Assembly: GCA_016717005.1 (NCBI GenBank)
Contig: JADJUF010000041.1
Coordinates: 1-64,000, forward strand
Direction: 5' to 3'
Length of the DNA stretch: 64,000 nucleotides
Origin: Myxococcales bacterium
GTDB lineage: Bacteria; Myxococcota_A; Polyangia; Haliangiales; Haliangiaceae
The translations under genes and the position numbers were made by a program. Below the pieces are notes generated by a model. The model searched no databases. It saw nothing but the letters and a program-made list of their open reading frames with translations, and was not told where the DNA came from. Shown one piece after another: positions 28,086-38,141 of this stretch (positions are counted from its first letter, which is position 1; each line of letters starts with the position of its first letter).

Positions 28086-28550
28086 ATGCGCATGTTTGCG
28101 GTCTGTGTCGTCGCGATCGCCACGATCGCCTGTAGCAAGTCCAAGCCGGCGACCACGACGCCGCCGCCCGATCCGGGCCCGGCGGTCACCGACCCGACCA
28201 CCGATCCGGCCGCGCCGCCGGCGAGCACGCCGTCCGACGCCGAGCTCGAGGCGATCTTCGCCGAGAGCGTGACGTTCCTCGAGGACCTGGCGACCGCGGT
28301 CGACAGCAACCAGGCCTCATGTCCGGCGATGGCCCAGGCGATCACCGCGGTCATCGACCAGCACGAGCCCCTGCTGAAGCGGGCCAAGAGCTTCGAGGGC
28401 AACCAGGAGGTCGACGCGAAGGCCGACGCGTACATGGACGCGCACAAGGACCGGGTCGCCGCCGCGGCCGGCAAGGTCGGCCCGGGCATGCAGGCCTGCG
28501 CGGGCGACGCCGAGGTGCAGGCGGCCATGGCCCGCTTCGACAACATGTGA
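28086..28550 (+). CDS. Lipoprotein, local tandem family (diverged member)
   Basis: A 154-residue protein from the ATG at 28086 (MRMFAVCVVAIATIACSKSK). Thr/Pro-rich linker. The domain keeps the order of the others with less identity: SDAELEAIFAESVTFLEDLA, ASCPAMAQAITAVIDQHEPL, KSFEGNQEVDAKADAYMDAH, then GPGMQACAGDAEVQAAMARF. The two Cys are conserved. It bridges the close pair upstream and the more distant gene at 25611. Confidence 0.82.
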   Translation: MRMFAVCVVAIATIACSKSKPATTTPPPDPGPAVTDPTTDPAAPPASTPSDAELEAIFAESVTFLEDLATAVDSNQASCPAMAQAITAVIDQHEPLLKRAKSFEGNQEVDAKADAYMDAHKDRVAAAAGKVGPGMQACAGDAEVQAAMARFDNM

Positions 28551-28631
28551 CGTGACCCAAGGCCTGCGCGGGGCCGGCCGTCCAACCGCCGAGCGCGACA
28601 CCTCGCGCGGGCTCGCTGACAGGAGATCGTG

Positions 28632-29204
28632 ATGCCGCTCGTGTGCCGTTCGCTGGTCGTCGTGATGGTCGCGGGTCTGGTCGCGTGCAAGCAGGGAGGC
28701 GGCGGCACCACCGCCGCGGCACCGCTCGCGGCCGGGACCGAGCGCGGCGACTGTCGGCCCGATCGCTCGTGCGATCCCGGCCTGACCTGCCTCTCAAACC
28801 TGTGCGTGCGGCCGCCGCCGGCCGACTGCGCCAAGGTGGCCGAGGCGCTCGGGCCGATCTTCCTCGACAACTACACGCCGCGCGAGGAGCGCGACCGGTT
28901 CGCGGCCGACGTGCGGACCGAGTGCGAGGGCGCGGGGTTCACCCGCGAGGACGGCGAGTGCCTGGCCCGGGCCAAGACCCGCCAGGACATCAACGCGTGC
29001 CCGCACCCGATCGGGCTCGGCGACTGCAAGAAGATCACCGCCGCCGCCGACGAGCTGCGCGCCAAGAGCGGCGTCGACGCCTACCTGGTCACGCCCGCCG
29101 ACCGCCTGATCGAGCGCTGCCGCGGCGAGGTGCCGACCCGCGCGTTCGAGCGCTGCGTCGTGACCGCCACGTCGATGGACGACCTCGGCCGCTGCGCCTG
29201 GTGA
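28632..29204 (+). CDS. Cys-rich lipoprotein
   Basis: A 190-residue protein. The ATG at 28632 is preceded by AGGAG at 28621 (good spacing), so it is preferred over the GTG three bases upstream. The signal ends VMVAGLVACKQGG. A short Cys motif (DCRPDRSCDPGLTCLSNLC) of the kind often found after myxobacterial lipoprotein linkers is followed by ~120 helical residues with Cys at regular spacing (ADCAKVAEALG, GECLARAKTRQDINAC, GDCKKITAAADELR, ERCVVTATSMDDLGRC). No enzyme motif. It is in line with the antiporter genes 24 bp downstream. Confidence 0.78.
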   Translation: MPLVCRSLVVVMVAGLVACKQGGGGTTAAAPLAAGTERGDCRPDRSCDPGLTCLSNLCVRPPPADCAKVAEALGPIFLDNYTPREERDRFAADVRTECEGAGFTREDGECLARAKTRQDINACPHPIGLGDCKKITAAADELRAKSGVDAYLVTPADRLIERCRGEVPTRAFERCVVTATSMDDLGRCAW

Positions 29205-29228
29205 CGCGGTTCGGGTAAGCTGGCCGCG

Positions 29229-31004
29229 GTGCCACGGCTCGCACGCCTCGCGATCGCGGTCGGGATCGCGCTGACCATCGGCTGGGGTGGCGCTGCGCGC
29301 GCGCAGGCGCCAGAGGCCGGCCCGCCGGCGGGGCCCGTCGACGCCGGCGTCGGCCCGCTCGCCGCGCCTGGCGACGCCGCCACCGCACCGACCGACCCGA
29401 TCGACGCCGCGGCCATCGACGCCGCGATCGACGCCGCGGCCATCGACGCCGCGATCGACGCCGCGCCGATCGACGCCGCCCGCGCCGCGCGCACGCCCGA
29501 CGCGGGCCCCGCCGACGCCGGGCTCGGCGCGCTGACCGCGCCCGACGCCGGTGCGGACGCATGGCTCGACGCCGGCGCGAGCCCGGCGGGGCCGCTCGAC
29601 GGCGGACCGACGGCCCCGGTCCCCGCGGTCACCGACCCGTCGCCGCCCCCGGCCGGCGGCGGCGACCGCACCGGCGTGGTGCTGCGCCTCGTGCTGGGCC
29701 TGACCGCGGTGTTCGCGCTGGCGTACCTCGGCGGCCACCGGCGGGTGGTCGCGCTCGAGCGGCGGCTGGGCATCACCGGGGTCATCGCCGCGGGGTTCCC
29801 GTTCGTCGCGCTCGGCGTGATCATCCGTCAGCCCGCGATCGGCGTGCTCACCGGCGACGTGCTCGAGCGCATGCAGCCGATCCTGCATTTCGGGCTCGGC
29901 TGGCTCGGCTTCATCATCGGCGCCCAGCTCGACATCCGCCTGCTCGATCGCGTGCCGCGCGGCACCGGGTACCTGGTCGTGGTCGAGGCCCTCGGCCCGT
30001 TCGCCGCGGTCGCCGCCACCACCGCCGGCCTGGCGCTGGCGCTCGGGATCGCCGACTGGCGCACCGCCGAGTTCTGGCGCGACGCGATCGTGGTCGGCGC
30101 CGCCGGCGCCATGACCGCGCCGCGCCGATTCCGCGGCTTCGCCAACAGCGCCTGGCGCGAGGGCAAGAGCGTCGATCACCTGCTGTCACAGCTCGACGAG
30201 ATCGTCGGCGTGATCGGCCTGCTGTTCGTCGCCGCCTACTTCCGCCCCCAGACCGCGGTCGGCTGGGCGTTGCCCGGCACCGGCTGGCTGTTCGTGACGA
30301 TCGGCCTCGGCGTCGCGGTCGGCGTGTTGATCTTCGCGATGGTCCGCGTGCCGTCGAGCGAGGGCGAGTTCCTCGCGGTCGTGCTGGGCTCGGTCGCGCT
30401 CGGCTCGGGCCTGGCCGGCTTCATGTACCTGTCGCCGATCGTCGTGTGCTTCATCGCCGGCGCGCTGGTCGTCAACTTCCCGTGCGATCAGCGCGACGCG
30501 ATCTTCCGCATCCTCAACCACCTCGAGCGCCCGATCCACCTCTTGTTCCTGGTCGTCGCGGGCGCCGCCTGGGACGTGGCCGCGGCCAAGCCGTGGGTGA
30601 TCGTGCCGGCGTTCGTCGCGGCGCGCGTGGTCGGCAAGTGGGTCGGCATCGCGGCCGCGCGCACGACCGTCGGCGCGCTGCTGCCGCGCGGCTACGCCGA
30701 TCAGCGCGTGCTGGTGTCGCCGCTGTCGCCCCTGGCGATCGCCCTCGTCGTGTCGCTGCAGGGCTCGGCCGGCGGCCTGCCCAGCGGCTGGCTCGTGACC
30801 GTGGTGATCGGCGGCGCGGTCCTGACCGAGGTCGCGGTCCAGCTCACCAGCCCGCCCGCGGGCCGGGCCATCACGAACACCACCGCGGCGCTCGCGGCGC
30901 CGACGGTCGACGAGCTCGACGACGACGCGCCGGCGACCGGCCCGGTCTACCGCGACGACCGCGACGACCACGACGACCACGACGACGAAGGTGAGCCCGC
31001 GTGA
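29229..31004 (+). CDS. Cation/proton antiporter-like membrane protein with Asp-Ala stalk
   Basis: A 591-residue protein from a GTG at 29229. A signal peptide is followed by ~130 extracytoplasmic residues of IDAAAIDAAIDAA-type repeats and Asp/Gly/Pro-rich sequence. From ~155 to ~560 there are about eleven hydrophobic segments arranged as in the Na+/H+ exchanger (CPA2) fold, though the usual acidic ion-binding residues are not obvious (e.g. LHFGLGWLGFIIGAQLDIRL, FMYLSPIVVCFIAGALVVNF, HLLFLVVAGAAWDV). The tail is acidic and His-rich (RDDRDDHDDHDDEG). It overlaps the next antiporter gene, so a hetero-oligomeric transporter is plausible. Ion specificity cannot be read. Confidence 0.8.
   Translation: MPRLARLAIAVGIALTIGWGGAARAQAPEAGPPAGPVDAGVGPLAAPGDAATAPTDPIDAAAIDAAIDAAAIDAAIDAAPIDAARAARTPDAGPADAGLGALTAPDAGADAWLDAGASPAGPLDGGPTAPVPAVTDPSPPPAGGGDRTGVVLRLVLGLTAVFALAYLGGHRRVVALERRLGITGVIAAGFPFVALGVIIRQPAIGVLTGDVLERMQPILHFGLGWLGFIIGAQLDIRLLDRVPRGTGYLVVVEALGPFAAVAATTAGLALALGIADWRTAEFWRDAIVVGAAGAMTAPRRFRGFANSAWREGKSVDHLLSQLDEIVGVIGLLFVAAYFRPQTAVGWALPGTGWLFVTIGLGVAVGVLIFAMVRVPSSEGEFLAVVLGSVALGSGLAGFMYLSPIVVCFIAGALVVNFPCDQRDAIFRILNHLERPIHLLFLVVAGAAWDVAAAKPWVIVPAFVAARVVGKWVGIAAARTTVGALLPRGYADQRVLVSPLSPLAIALVVSLQGSAGGLPSGWLVTVVIGGAVLTEVAVQLTSPPAGRAITNTTAALAAPTVDELDDDAPATGPVYRDDRDDHDDHDDEGEPA
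29398..29490 (+). repeat. In-gene tandem repeat encoding IDAA units
   Basis: Six or more copies of ATCGACGCCGCG, alternating with GCC or CCG spacers, encode IDAA-AIDAA units in the stalk of the antiporter-like protein. Near-identity at DNA level suggests recent slippage; copy number may vary between strains. Confidence 0.75.
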
Positions 31005-32305
31005 TCCCGCTCCTGGTGCTCCTGGCCCTGGCCGGCCTGATGCAATCCGCGCGCAGCTTCGCGCCGGCCGCGGTCCACGCCGGCGGCACCGAGCTGGCGT
31101 TCGGCTTCTTGCTCCTGACCGCGTACTTCACGGGCAAGCTGGTGGGCCGGATCGGCCTGCCCAAGCTGACCGGCTACATCGCCGCCGGCATCGCGGTCGG
31201 CCCGTACGCGCTCGGGCTGGTCGACAAGGGCATGACCATCCAGCTCAAGCTGGTCGGCGGGATCGCGACGGCGATCCTCGCGCTGACCGCCGGCGCCGAG
31301 CTCAACCTGCGCCAGGTCCGCCCGCTCCTGGGCATCGTCCGCAAGATCTCGGTCTGGGTCGTGCTCGGGTCGATGCTCGCGATCGCCGCGGCGATGATGG
31401 CGGTCCGCCCGCTGGTGCCGTTCCTCGACGAGATGCCCCTCGACCACGCCATCGTCGTGTCGCTGACCCTCGCCACCGCGCTCACCGCCAAGTCGCCGGC
31501 GGTGGTCATGGCGATGATCGGCGAGACCCGCGCCGACGGCGTCCTCACCAAGACCATCCTGACCTCGGTGATCGTCTCGGACCTGGCGGTGATCGTCCTG
31601 TACGGCATCGTGTCGTCGGTCGCGACCGCGGTGATCGGCGGCGGCGTCGACGTCGGCCGCGCGATCGGCGGCATCGCCTGGGGCGTGCTCGGCTCGATGG
31701 GCGTCGGCATCTTCATCGGCGCGGTGCTGGGCCAGTTCATCCTGTACGTCGACCGCGGCGTCGGCCTGTTCGCGGTGATGCTGTGCTTCATCGTGGCCGA
31801 GGTCGGCCACGCCGTGACCCTCGACCCGCTGGTGATCGCGCTCGCCGCCGGCCTGTGGCTCGAGAACGTGTCGAGGGCCGACGCGCGCAAGCTGCTCGAC
31901 GGCTTCGACGCGGCGTCGCTGCCGGTGTACCTGGTGTTCTTCGCGCTGGCCGGCGCCAAGCTCGACGTGGTCAAGCTGGCGGCGCTGGCGGTGCCGGTCG
32001 TGGTCCTGGTGCTGGTCCGCGCCGGCAGCTTCTTCGTCGGCGGCCGCCTGGGCACCCGCGCCCCGGGCGTCGACCCGCTGGTCCGGCGGCTGGCGTGGAT
32101 CGGCCTGGTGCCCCAGGCCGGCCTGGCGCTGGCCCTGGCCGAGCTGGTCCGGCGGACCTTCCCCGCGTTCGGCGACGCCGCGTTCGCGCTGGTCCTGGGC
32201 GTGGTCGCGACCAACGAGCTGACCGCGCCGGTCGCGCTGCGCATCGCGCTCATGGGCAGCGGCGAGGCCGGCAAGCGCGCGGGCCCCGCGACCACCGACC
32301 ATTGA
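31001..32305 (+). CDS. CPA2-family cation:proton antiporter
   Basis: A 434-residue polytopic protein. The GTG at 31001 overlaps the previous stop (GTGA). About twelve membrane segments; GKLVGRIGLPKLTGYIAAGI is the KefB/NapA-type opening, followed by ALTAGAELNL, LTLATALTAKSPAVVMAMIG and VSDLAVIVLYGI (Asp in the discontinuous-helix region where CPA2 transporters bind ions). No cytoplasmic RCK/TrkA domain is attached. CPA2 proteins exchange Na+ or K+ for H+ at the inner membrane. Tight coupling with a related gene suggests they work together. Confidence 0.88.
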   Translation: MIPLLVLLALAGLMQSARSFAPAAVHAGGTELAFGFLLLTAYFTGKLVGRIGLPKLTGYIAAGIAVGPYALGLVDKGMTIQLKLVGGIATAILALTAGAELNLRQVRPLLGIVRKISVWVVLGSMLAIAAAMMAVRPLVPFLDEMPLDHAIVVSLTLATALTAKSPAVVMAMIGETRADGVLTKTILTSVIVSDLAVIVLYGIVSSVATAVIGGGVDVGRAIGGIAWGVLGSMGVGIFIGAVLGQFILYVDRGVGLFAVMLCFIVAEVGHAVTLDPLVIALAAGLWLENVSRADARKLLDGFDAASLPVYLVFFALAGAKLDVVKLAALAVPVVVLVLVRAGSFFVGGRLGTRAPGVDPLVRRLAWIGLVPQAGLALALAELVRRTFPAFGDAAFALVLGVVATNELTAPVALRIALMGSGEAGKRAGPATTDH

Positions 32306-32314
32306 CCGACCGCG

Positions 32315-33205
32315 CTACTCGCGCGCGAGCTGGTCGCGCATCGCCGCCATCTCCGCCCGCGTGGTCGGGCTGACCTCGGGCCAGCTCATCGGCAGGCGCT
32401 CGAGGGTCTCGACCAGGATCTCGGCGACCGTACGGCGCATGAACGACTTCGAGTCGGCCGGCACCGCGTACCACGGCGCCCACGGCCGCGAGGTCGCGGT
32501 CAGCGCGGCGCCGTACGCGTCCATGTACTTGTCCCACTTGGCGCGCTCGACCAGATCGCCCGGATTGAACTTCCAGTTCGACTCGGGCTCGTCGATGCGC
32601 TCGACCAGGCGGTCGCGCTGCTCGTCCTTGGAGACGTTGAGCCAGAACTTCACGATCACCGTGCCGTTGCGGGCCGCGTGCTGCTCGAACGAGCGGATCG
32701 ACTCGTACCGCTCCTGCCAGAGCGCGTCGAGGTCGTCGGTGCCGCGCGGCAGCCGCTGGCTCCCGAGGAACTTCGGGTTGACGCGCACCACCAGCACCTC
32801 CTCGTAGTGGCTGCGGTTCCACACCCCGATCCGGCCGCGCTCGGGCATGGCCATGTGGCATCGCCACAGGAAGTCGTGCTCGAGCTCCTCGGCGGTCGGC
32901 GCCTTGAACGCGAACACCTGACAGCCGGCCGGGTTGATGCCCGACATCACCGCGCGCACGGTCCCGTCCTTGCCGGCGGCGTCCATGGCCTGGAACACCA
33001 TCAGCAGCGAGAACCGGTCGTCGGCGTAGAGCAGCTGCTGCAACTTGGCCAGGCGCTCGATCGCCTCGGCCAGCGCGGCCTGGTTGTCCTTCTTTTCGGG
33101 CCCGTCCTTGGGCGGCCGGGTCGGGGCCCGGGCCGCGTCGAACGGGCGGTCGAACGGGACGAGGTAGGGACTGGAGACCGGTTCCTGCGTGGGGCCACGT
33201 GACAT
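32315..33205 (-). CDS. ppk2: Polyphosphate kinase 2 family protein
   Basis: A 296-residue PPK2. Walker A is MDAAGKDGT (74-82), followed by GINPAGCQVFAF, a lid-type LWRCHMAMPERGRIGVWNRS and Walker B-like EEVLVVRVNP; VIVKFWLNVSKDEQ and WYAVPADSK are also typical. PPK2 enzymes use polyphosphate to phosphorylate nucleotides (NDP or NMP). A single domain of ~300 residues fits class I or III; I cannot decide the substrate. The ATG at 33205 is only 58 bp from the divergent start of a CHAD protein, a polyphosphate-binding domain, supporting a shared role. Confidence 0.94.
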   Translation of the reverse strand: MSRGPTQEPVSSPYLVPFDRPFDAARAPTRPPKDGPEKKDNQAALAEAIERLAKLQQLLYADDRFSLLMVFQAMDAAGKDGTVRAVMSGINPAGCQVFAFKAPTAEELEHDFLWRCHMAMPERGRIGVWNRSHYEEVLVVRVNPKFLGSQRLPRGTDDLDALWQERYESIRSFEQHAARNGTVIVKFWLNVSKDEQRDRLVERIDEPESNWKFNPGDLVERAKWDKYMDAYGAALTATSRPWAPWYAVPADSKSFMRRTVAEILVETLERLPMSWPEVSPTTRAEMAAMRDQLARE

Positions 33206-33263
33206 CGAGGTGACGATACCCCGATCGGTCCAGATGGCGCCCCCGGTTTGGTATCGTGGCGCC

Positions 33264-34205
33264 ATGTCCACCCCGCCGACCGACGCCCACGCCGACACCA
33301 CGCACCTGGGCCCGCTGACCACCGACGACAGCCTCCGGGGTCGGGTGGTCCGTGCCGCCGCGGCGGCGTTGACCGACGCGCGGGCGGCCCAGGCCGAGGC
33401 CGCGCTCGATCCGCAGGCGGCGGTGCTGGCGGTCCGCAAGGCCCTGCGGCAGCTCCGCGCCCTGGTCGATCTCGTGGCGCGGACGCTGCCCAAGCGCGAT
33501 CGCCGCGATCTCGCGCGCGGCCTGGCGGCGGCGCGGCGGACCCTCGGACCCGCGCGCGATCAGGCGGTCGCGCGGACGCTCGTCGACACGATCGCCCCGG
33601 TCCACGAGCTGACCGCCGCCGCCGACGCGGTCCACGCCGTCGCCGAGCCCGATCGCCTCACGCCCGAGGCGATCCTCGCCGACATCGAGCGCGCCGTGGC
33701 CGAGGCCGCGAGCCACGTCGACGCGCTGACCGCGGCGCTGCCCGACGAGCTGCGCCCGCGCCGGGTCGCCCGCGGCCTAGCCCGGACCTACCGCCGCGCC
33801 CGGGCCGCGCGCAAGCGGGCCAAGCAGTCGGATCGCGCGGTCCACCGCTGGCGTCGGCGCAGCAAGGAGCTGCGCTACCAGCTCGCGATCGTCGACGCGC
33901 TGCCCGGCGCCGGCGCGTGGCGCGACGCGCTGCGCGACCTCGACGATCAGCTCAGCCCCGTGGTCGATCACCTGATGACGAAGGACTACGTCCGCCTGTA
34001 CGGGGGCGGCAGCGACGACGCCACCGCGCTCCTGACGGCGGTCCACGATCGCCTGATCGCCAGCAAGGACGCGGCCCGCAAGGCCAGCCGCGGCCTGTTC
34101 AAGACCCGGCCCGAGAAGCTCCGCGATCAGCTGACCTCGGCGCTCGCGGCCGAGGCCGCGGTCGACGATCCCGGGCAGCACGACCCCGGCGACGCCGACG
34201 CGTGA
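33264..34205 (+). CDS. CHAD domain protein (polyphosphate-binding)
   Basis: A 313-residue all-helical protein rich in Arg/Lys. CHAD marks are visible: AVLAVRKALRQLRALVDLV near the N-terminus (helix with conserved basic residues), RTLGPARDQAVARTLVD, and the second repeat ARKRAKQSDRAVHRWRRRSK with the conserved His, followed by ELRYQLAIVDALPGAGAW. CHAD domains bind polyphosphate through basic surfaces and often co-occur with polyphosphate enzymes. No CYTH domain is fused. It is divergent from ppk2 and ends 1 bp from the convergent Cys-cluster gene. Confidence 0.9.
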   Translation: MSTPPTDAHADTTHLGPLTTDDSLRGRVVRAAAAALTDARAAQAEAALDPQAAVLAVRKALRQLRALVDLVARTLPKRDRRDLARGLAAARRTLGPARDQAVARTLVDTIAPVHELTAAADAVHAVAEPDRLTPEAILADIERAVAEAASHVDALTAALPDELRPRRVARGLARTYRRARAARKRAKQSDRAVHRWRRRSKELRYQLAIVDALPGAGAWRDALRDLDDQLSPVVDHLMTKDYVRLYGGGSDDATALLTAVHDRLIASKDAARKASRGLFKTRPEKLRDQLTSALAAEAAVDDPGQHDPGDADA

Positions 34206-34206
34206 G

Positions 34207-34926
34207 TCAGCGCACGGCCCACTCGAAGCGGTGCGACGCCGGCAGCACTCGCTCGGCGAGGAACGCGGCGTAGTCGCGGCGGTGCCAGGCCTCGAGGCAC
34301 AGGAGCACCATGCGGGGCAGCGCGCCGCGGTAGGTCATGCCGAGGGGCCGCAGGCCGGCGTCCTGCCGGAACACTTCGTCGACCTGGGGCGGGACCGTGC
34401 GCTGGGTCTCGCTCGCGAGCTTGGTGACGCGCTCGACCGTCGGGTCGCTGCAGTGCGCGGCCGGCGACGACACCAGGTGGGTGCCGCACACGCTCGGCCG
34501 GTCCTCGTAGATCGTGCACAGCTCGCCCGGCCCGAGGAACAGGCACGGCGTGGCGTAGTCGCGCTTGCGCGTGGTCTCCATCGCGTGGGCGCGGGCCTTG
34601 AGCGTGGCCCGCAGCTCGGGCGTGTCACGGCCCTCGCGGATCAGCCGCGCCACGATCGGCACCACCTCGTAGAGGTACGCGCTCGTGAGCAGCGAGCAGC
34701 ACGCCTTGGGCGCGTCGCAGGTGTAACAGGACACGACCGACAGGTGGATCCGGGCGTTCTCGGCGACGGCGGCGTTGGTGGTGGCGATCAGGTCGCGCGT
34801 CAGGCTCGAGGTCTTCTCGAGCAGGCCGCTGCGCTCGATCACCTCGGCGAACGTCGGGCCGTGCTCGGGCCCGAGCGCGGGCGGCTCGATGCGCGACGAG
34901 GTCGTGCGCTGCTTGGACTTGGCCAT
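34207..34926 (-). CDS. YkgJ-type cysteine-cluster protein (zinc/iron-chelating domain)
   Basis: A 239-residue cytoplasmic protein, ATG at 34926. It carries the UPF0153/YkgJ cluster: SCYTCDAPKACCSLL near residue 72, then CLFLGPGELCTIYEDRPSVC. This is the family pattern of CxxC, CC and CxxY...RPxxC that probably binds Zn or Fe-S. The N-terminus is basic and helical; the C-terminal ~60 residues are helical without motif. The family's biochemical role is not established. A duplicated lipoprotein 3' end lies just upstream of its start. Confidence 0.82.
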   Translation of the reverse strand: MAKSKQRTTSSRIEPPALGPEHGPTFAEVIERSGLLEKTSSLTRDLIATTNAAVAENARIHLSVVSCYTCDAPKACCSLLTSAYLYEVVPIVARLIREGRDTPELRATLKARAHAMETTRKRDYATPCLFLGPGELCTIYEDRPSVCGTHLVSSPAAHCSDPTVERVTKLASETQRTVPPQVDEVFRQDAGLRPLGMTYRGALPRMVLLCLEAWHRRDYAAFLAERVLPASHRFEWAVR

Positions 34927-34948
34927 CGGTGCGGCGACCGTAACATCG

Positions 34949-35138
34949 ACGCCGACCGCGCGGCGCCACCCCGGCGACGGCGCGCGCCAGGTGCCGTCGC
35001 CGGCCGTGCAGCGCTGGGCCAGCTGCGCCGCGCCGCGACCGCACCATCGACGCCGGCCGCGCGGCGCCACCCCGGCTACGGCGCGCGCCAGGTGCCGTCG
35101 CCGGCCGTGCAGCTCTCGGCCAGCTGCGCCGCGGTCAT
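34949..35138. repeat. Tandem duplication of the 3' end of a lipoprotein gene
   Basis: 34949-35037 and 35049-35136 are near-identical ~90-bp copies, both containing GCGCGGCGCCACCCCGG, then ACGGCGCGCGCCAGGTGCCG, then TCGCCGGCCGTGCAGC. The right copy is the real 3' end of the lipoprotein gene (its last ~20 codons) plus downstream bases. The left copy is a detached remnant that keeps the QL..SCTAGDGTW-coding bases out of any gene and sits in the leader of the YkgJ-type gene. Confidence 0.85.
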
Positions 35139-35450
35139 GCCGTAGTCCTGGTAGAAGACCTTGGTGCCCTCGCGCTTGGCGCACGCGCCGAGGCGGGCCG
35201 CGGCCGGGCACGGGGTCTTCGCGAAGGCGCCCTCGAGGCCGACGCACAGCTTCTCGAGGTACTCGTCGCCGGCGGCGGCGCGGTTGGCCGGGCCGTACTC
35301 CGTGCACTCCTTGACCTTGGGCGAGTCGCACGACGCCGCCCCCTTGGCCGCGCCGCCGCCGCCCCCGTCGTCCTTGCCCTTGGAGCCGCACGCGGCTAGC
35401 GCGAGGGCCAGCGCCAGGCCCGAACCCATCAGCGAACTACGGAGCTTCAT
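35076..35450 (-). CDS. Small lipoprotein
   Basis: A 124-residue protein from the ATG at 35450. The signal ends LALALAACGSKGK, followed by a poly-Gly stretch. The mature domain (~85 residues) has six Cys (SCDSPKVKECTEYG, KLCVGLEGAF, PCPAAARLGACAKREG, ESCTAGDGTW) and ends in GDGTWRAP. Similar short Cys-paired lipoproteins are common in this lineage. Unknown function. Divergent from the polyamine genes; its 3' end is duplicated immediately downstream. Confidence 0.8.
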   Translation of the reverse strand: MKLRSSLMGSGLALALALAACGSKGKDDGGGGGAAKGAASCDSPKVKECTEYGPANRAAAGDEYLEKLCVGLEGAFAKTPCPAAARLGACAKREGTKVFYQDYGMTAAQLAESCTAGDGTWRAP

Positions 35451-35560
35451 GCGGCGAAGGTCGCACACCGCCGACCGCCCGTGCACCTGGCCGCGGGCCC
35501 CGAAGCGGCGGCGGCCACCGCGACCGCGCCGACGCCGGCGTGTGCTAGCTTCGCGGCCCC

Positions 35561-36750
35561 ATGAGCAAGGTCGTCATCATCGGTGCGGGTGGCGTCGGCG
35601 GCGTCGTCGCCCACAAGTGCGCGCAAGCCTCGGATGTCTTCGACGACATCCTCCTCGCCAGCAGGACCGTCTCGCGCTGCGACAAGATCGCCGCCGAGAT
35701 CAAGGAGCTGCAGGGCAAGACCGTCCGGACCGCGGCGATCGACGCCGACGACGTGGCCGCGACCGTGGCCCTGCTCGAGCGCGAGCGGCCGGCGGTGCTG
35801 ATCAACGTGGCCCTGCCCTACCAGGACCTGACGCTGATGGAGGCGTGCCTGGCCACGGGCACGCCGTACCTCGACACCGCGAACTACGAGCCGCCCGACG
35901 TCGCCAAGTTCGAGTACAAGTGGCAGTGGGCGTACCGCGAGCGGTTCGAGCAGGCCGGGCTCATCGCGGTGCTCGGCTCGGGCTTCGACCCCGGCGTCAC
36001 GAACATGTACTGCGCCCACGCGCAGAAGCACCTGTTCGACTCGATCAAGTACGTCGACATCGTCGACTGCAACGGCGGCTCGCACGGCAAGGCCTTCGCC
36101 ACCAACTTCAACCCCGAGATCAACATCCGCGAGATCACCGCGCGCGGGCGCTACTGGGAGCGGGGCGAGTGGAGGGAGACCGACCCGCTGAGCGTGTCGA
36201 CGATGTTCGACTACCCCGGCGTCGGTGAGCGCAAGAGCTTCCTGCTCTACCACGAGGAGCTCGAGTCCCTGGCCCAGAACCTCAAGGGCCTCGAGCGCAT
36301 CCGCTTCTGGATGACCTTCGGCGAGAGCTACCTCAAGCACCTCGAGGTGCTCGGCAACGTCGGCATGACCCGGATCGATCCGGTCAACTACGAGGGCAAG
36401 GGCGTCGTCCCGATCAAGTTCCTGAAGGAGCTCCTGCCCGACCCGGCGTCGCTGGCGCCCGGCTACACCGGCAAGACCTCGATCGGCTGCCTGGTCGAGG
36501 GCACCAAGGACGGCAAGCCGCGCAAGGTGTTCATCTACAACATCTGCGACCACGCGGCCTGCTACCAGGAGGTCCGGGCCCAGGCGGTGTCGTACACGAC
36601 CGGCGTCCCGGCGGTGTCGGGCGCGGTCATGATCGCCACCAAGCGGTGGCAGGGCGCGGGCGTGTTCAACATGGAGCAACTCGACCCGGATCCGTTCCTG
36701 GCCGACGTCGCCAAGCGCGGCCTGCCCTGGCACGTCGAGGAGCGCGCGGT

Positions 36751-36754
<4 letters not shown>
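35561..36754 (+). CDS. Carboxynorspermidine dehydrogenase (saccharopine dehydrogenase family)
   Basis: A 397-residue enzyme. The Rossmann motif GAGGVGGVVAHKCA (~8-21) binds NAD(P)H; LINVALPYQDLTLMEACL and YLDTANYEPPD are characteristic of the LYS1-like carboxyspermidine/carboxynorspermidine dehydrogenases (CASDH), as are GSGFDPGVTNMYCAHAQ and DIVDCNGGSHGKAF. The reaction condenses aspartate semialdehyde with a diamine (putrescine or diaminopropane) using NADPH. The next gene, overlapping by four bases, encodes the matching decarboxylase, so the pair makes spermidine or norspermidine in the cytoplasm. Confidence 0.93.
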
Positions 36755-37935
<1,181 letters not shown>

Positions 37936-38141
37936 CGCGCGGGGCCGCGGGCGCGGCGCGCCGTCCGCGGCGGCTGACACGTCTGGGCGACCCCGCGATC
38001 GCCACCGTCGACCTGCCCGACCCGATCGACGCGGCGCGGGCCGATCGGCGCGGCGCGGTCGGACCGACCGTCGCGCGTGCGCCGGCTTCCAGTCCGGGCC
38101 GCGCCGGATCCGTCCGATCGCGGCGTCGGCGCAGTTCGCCA

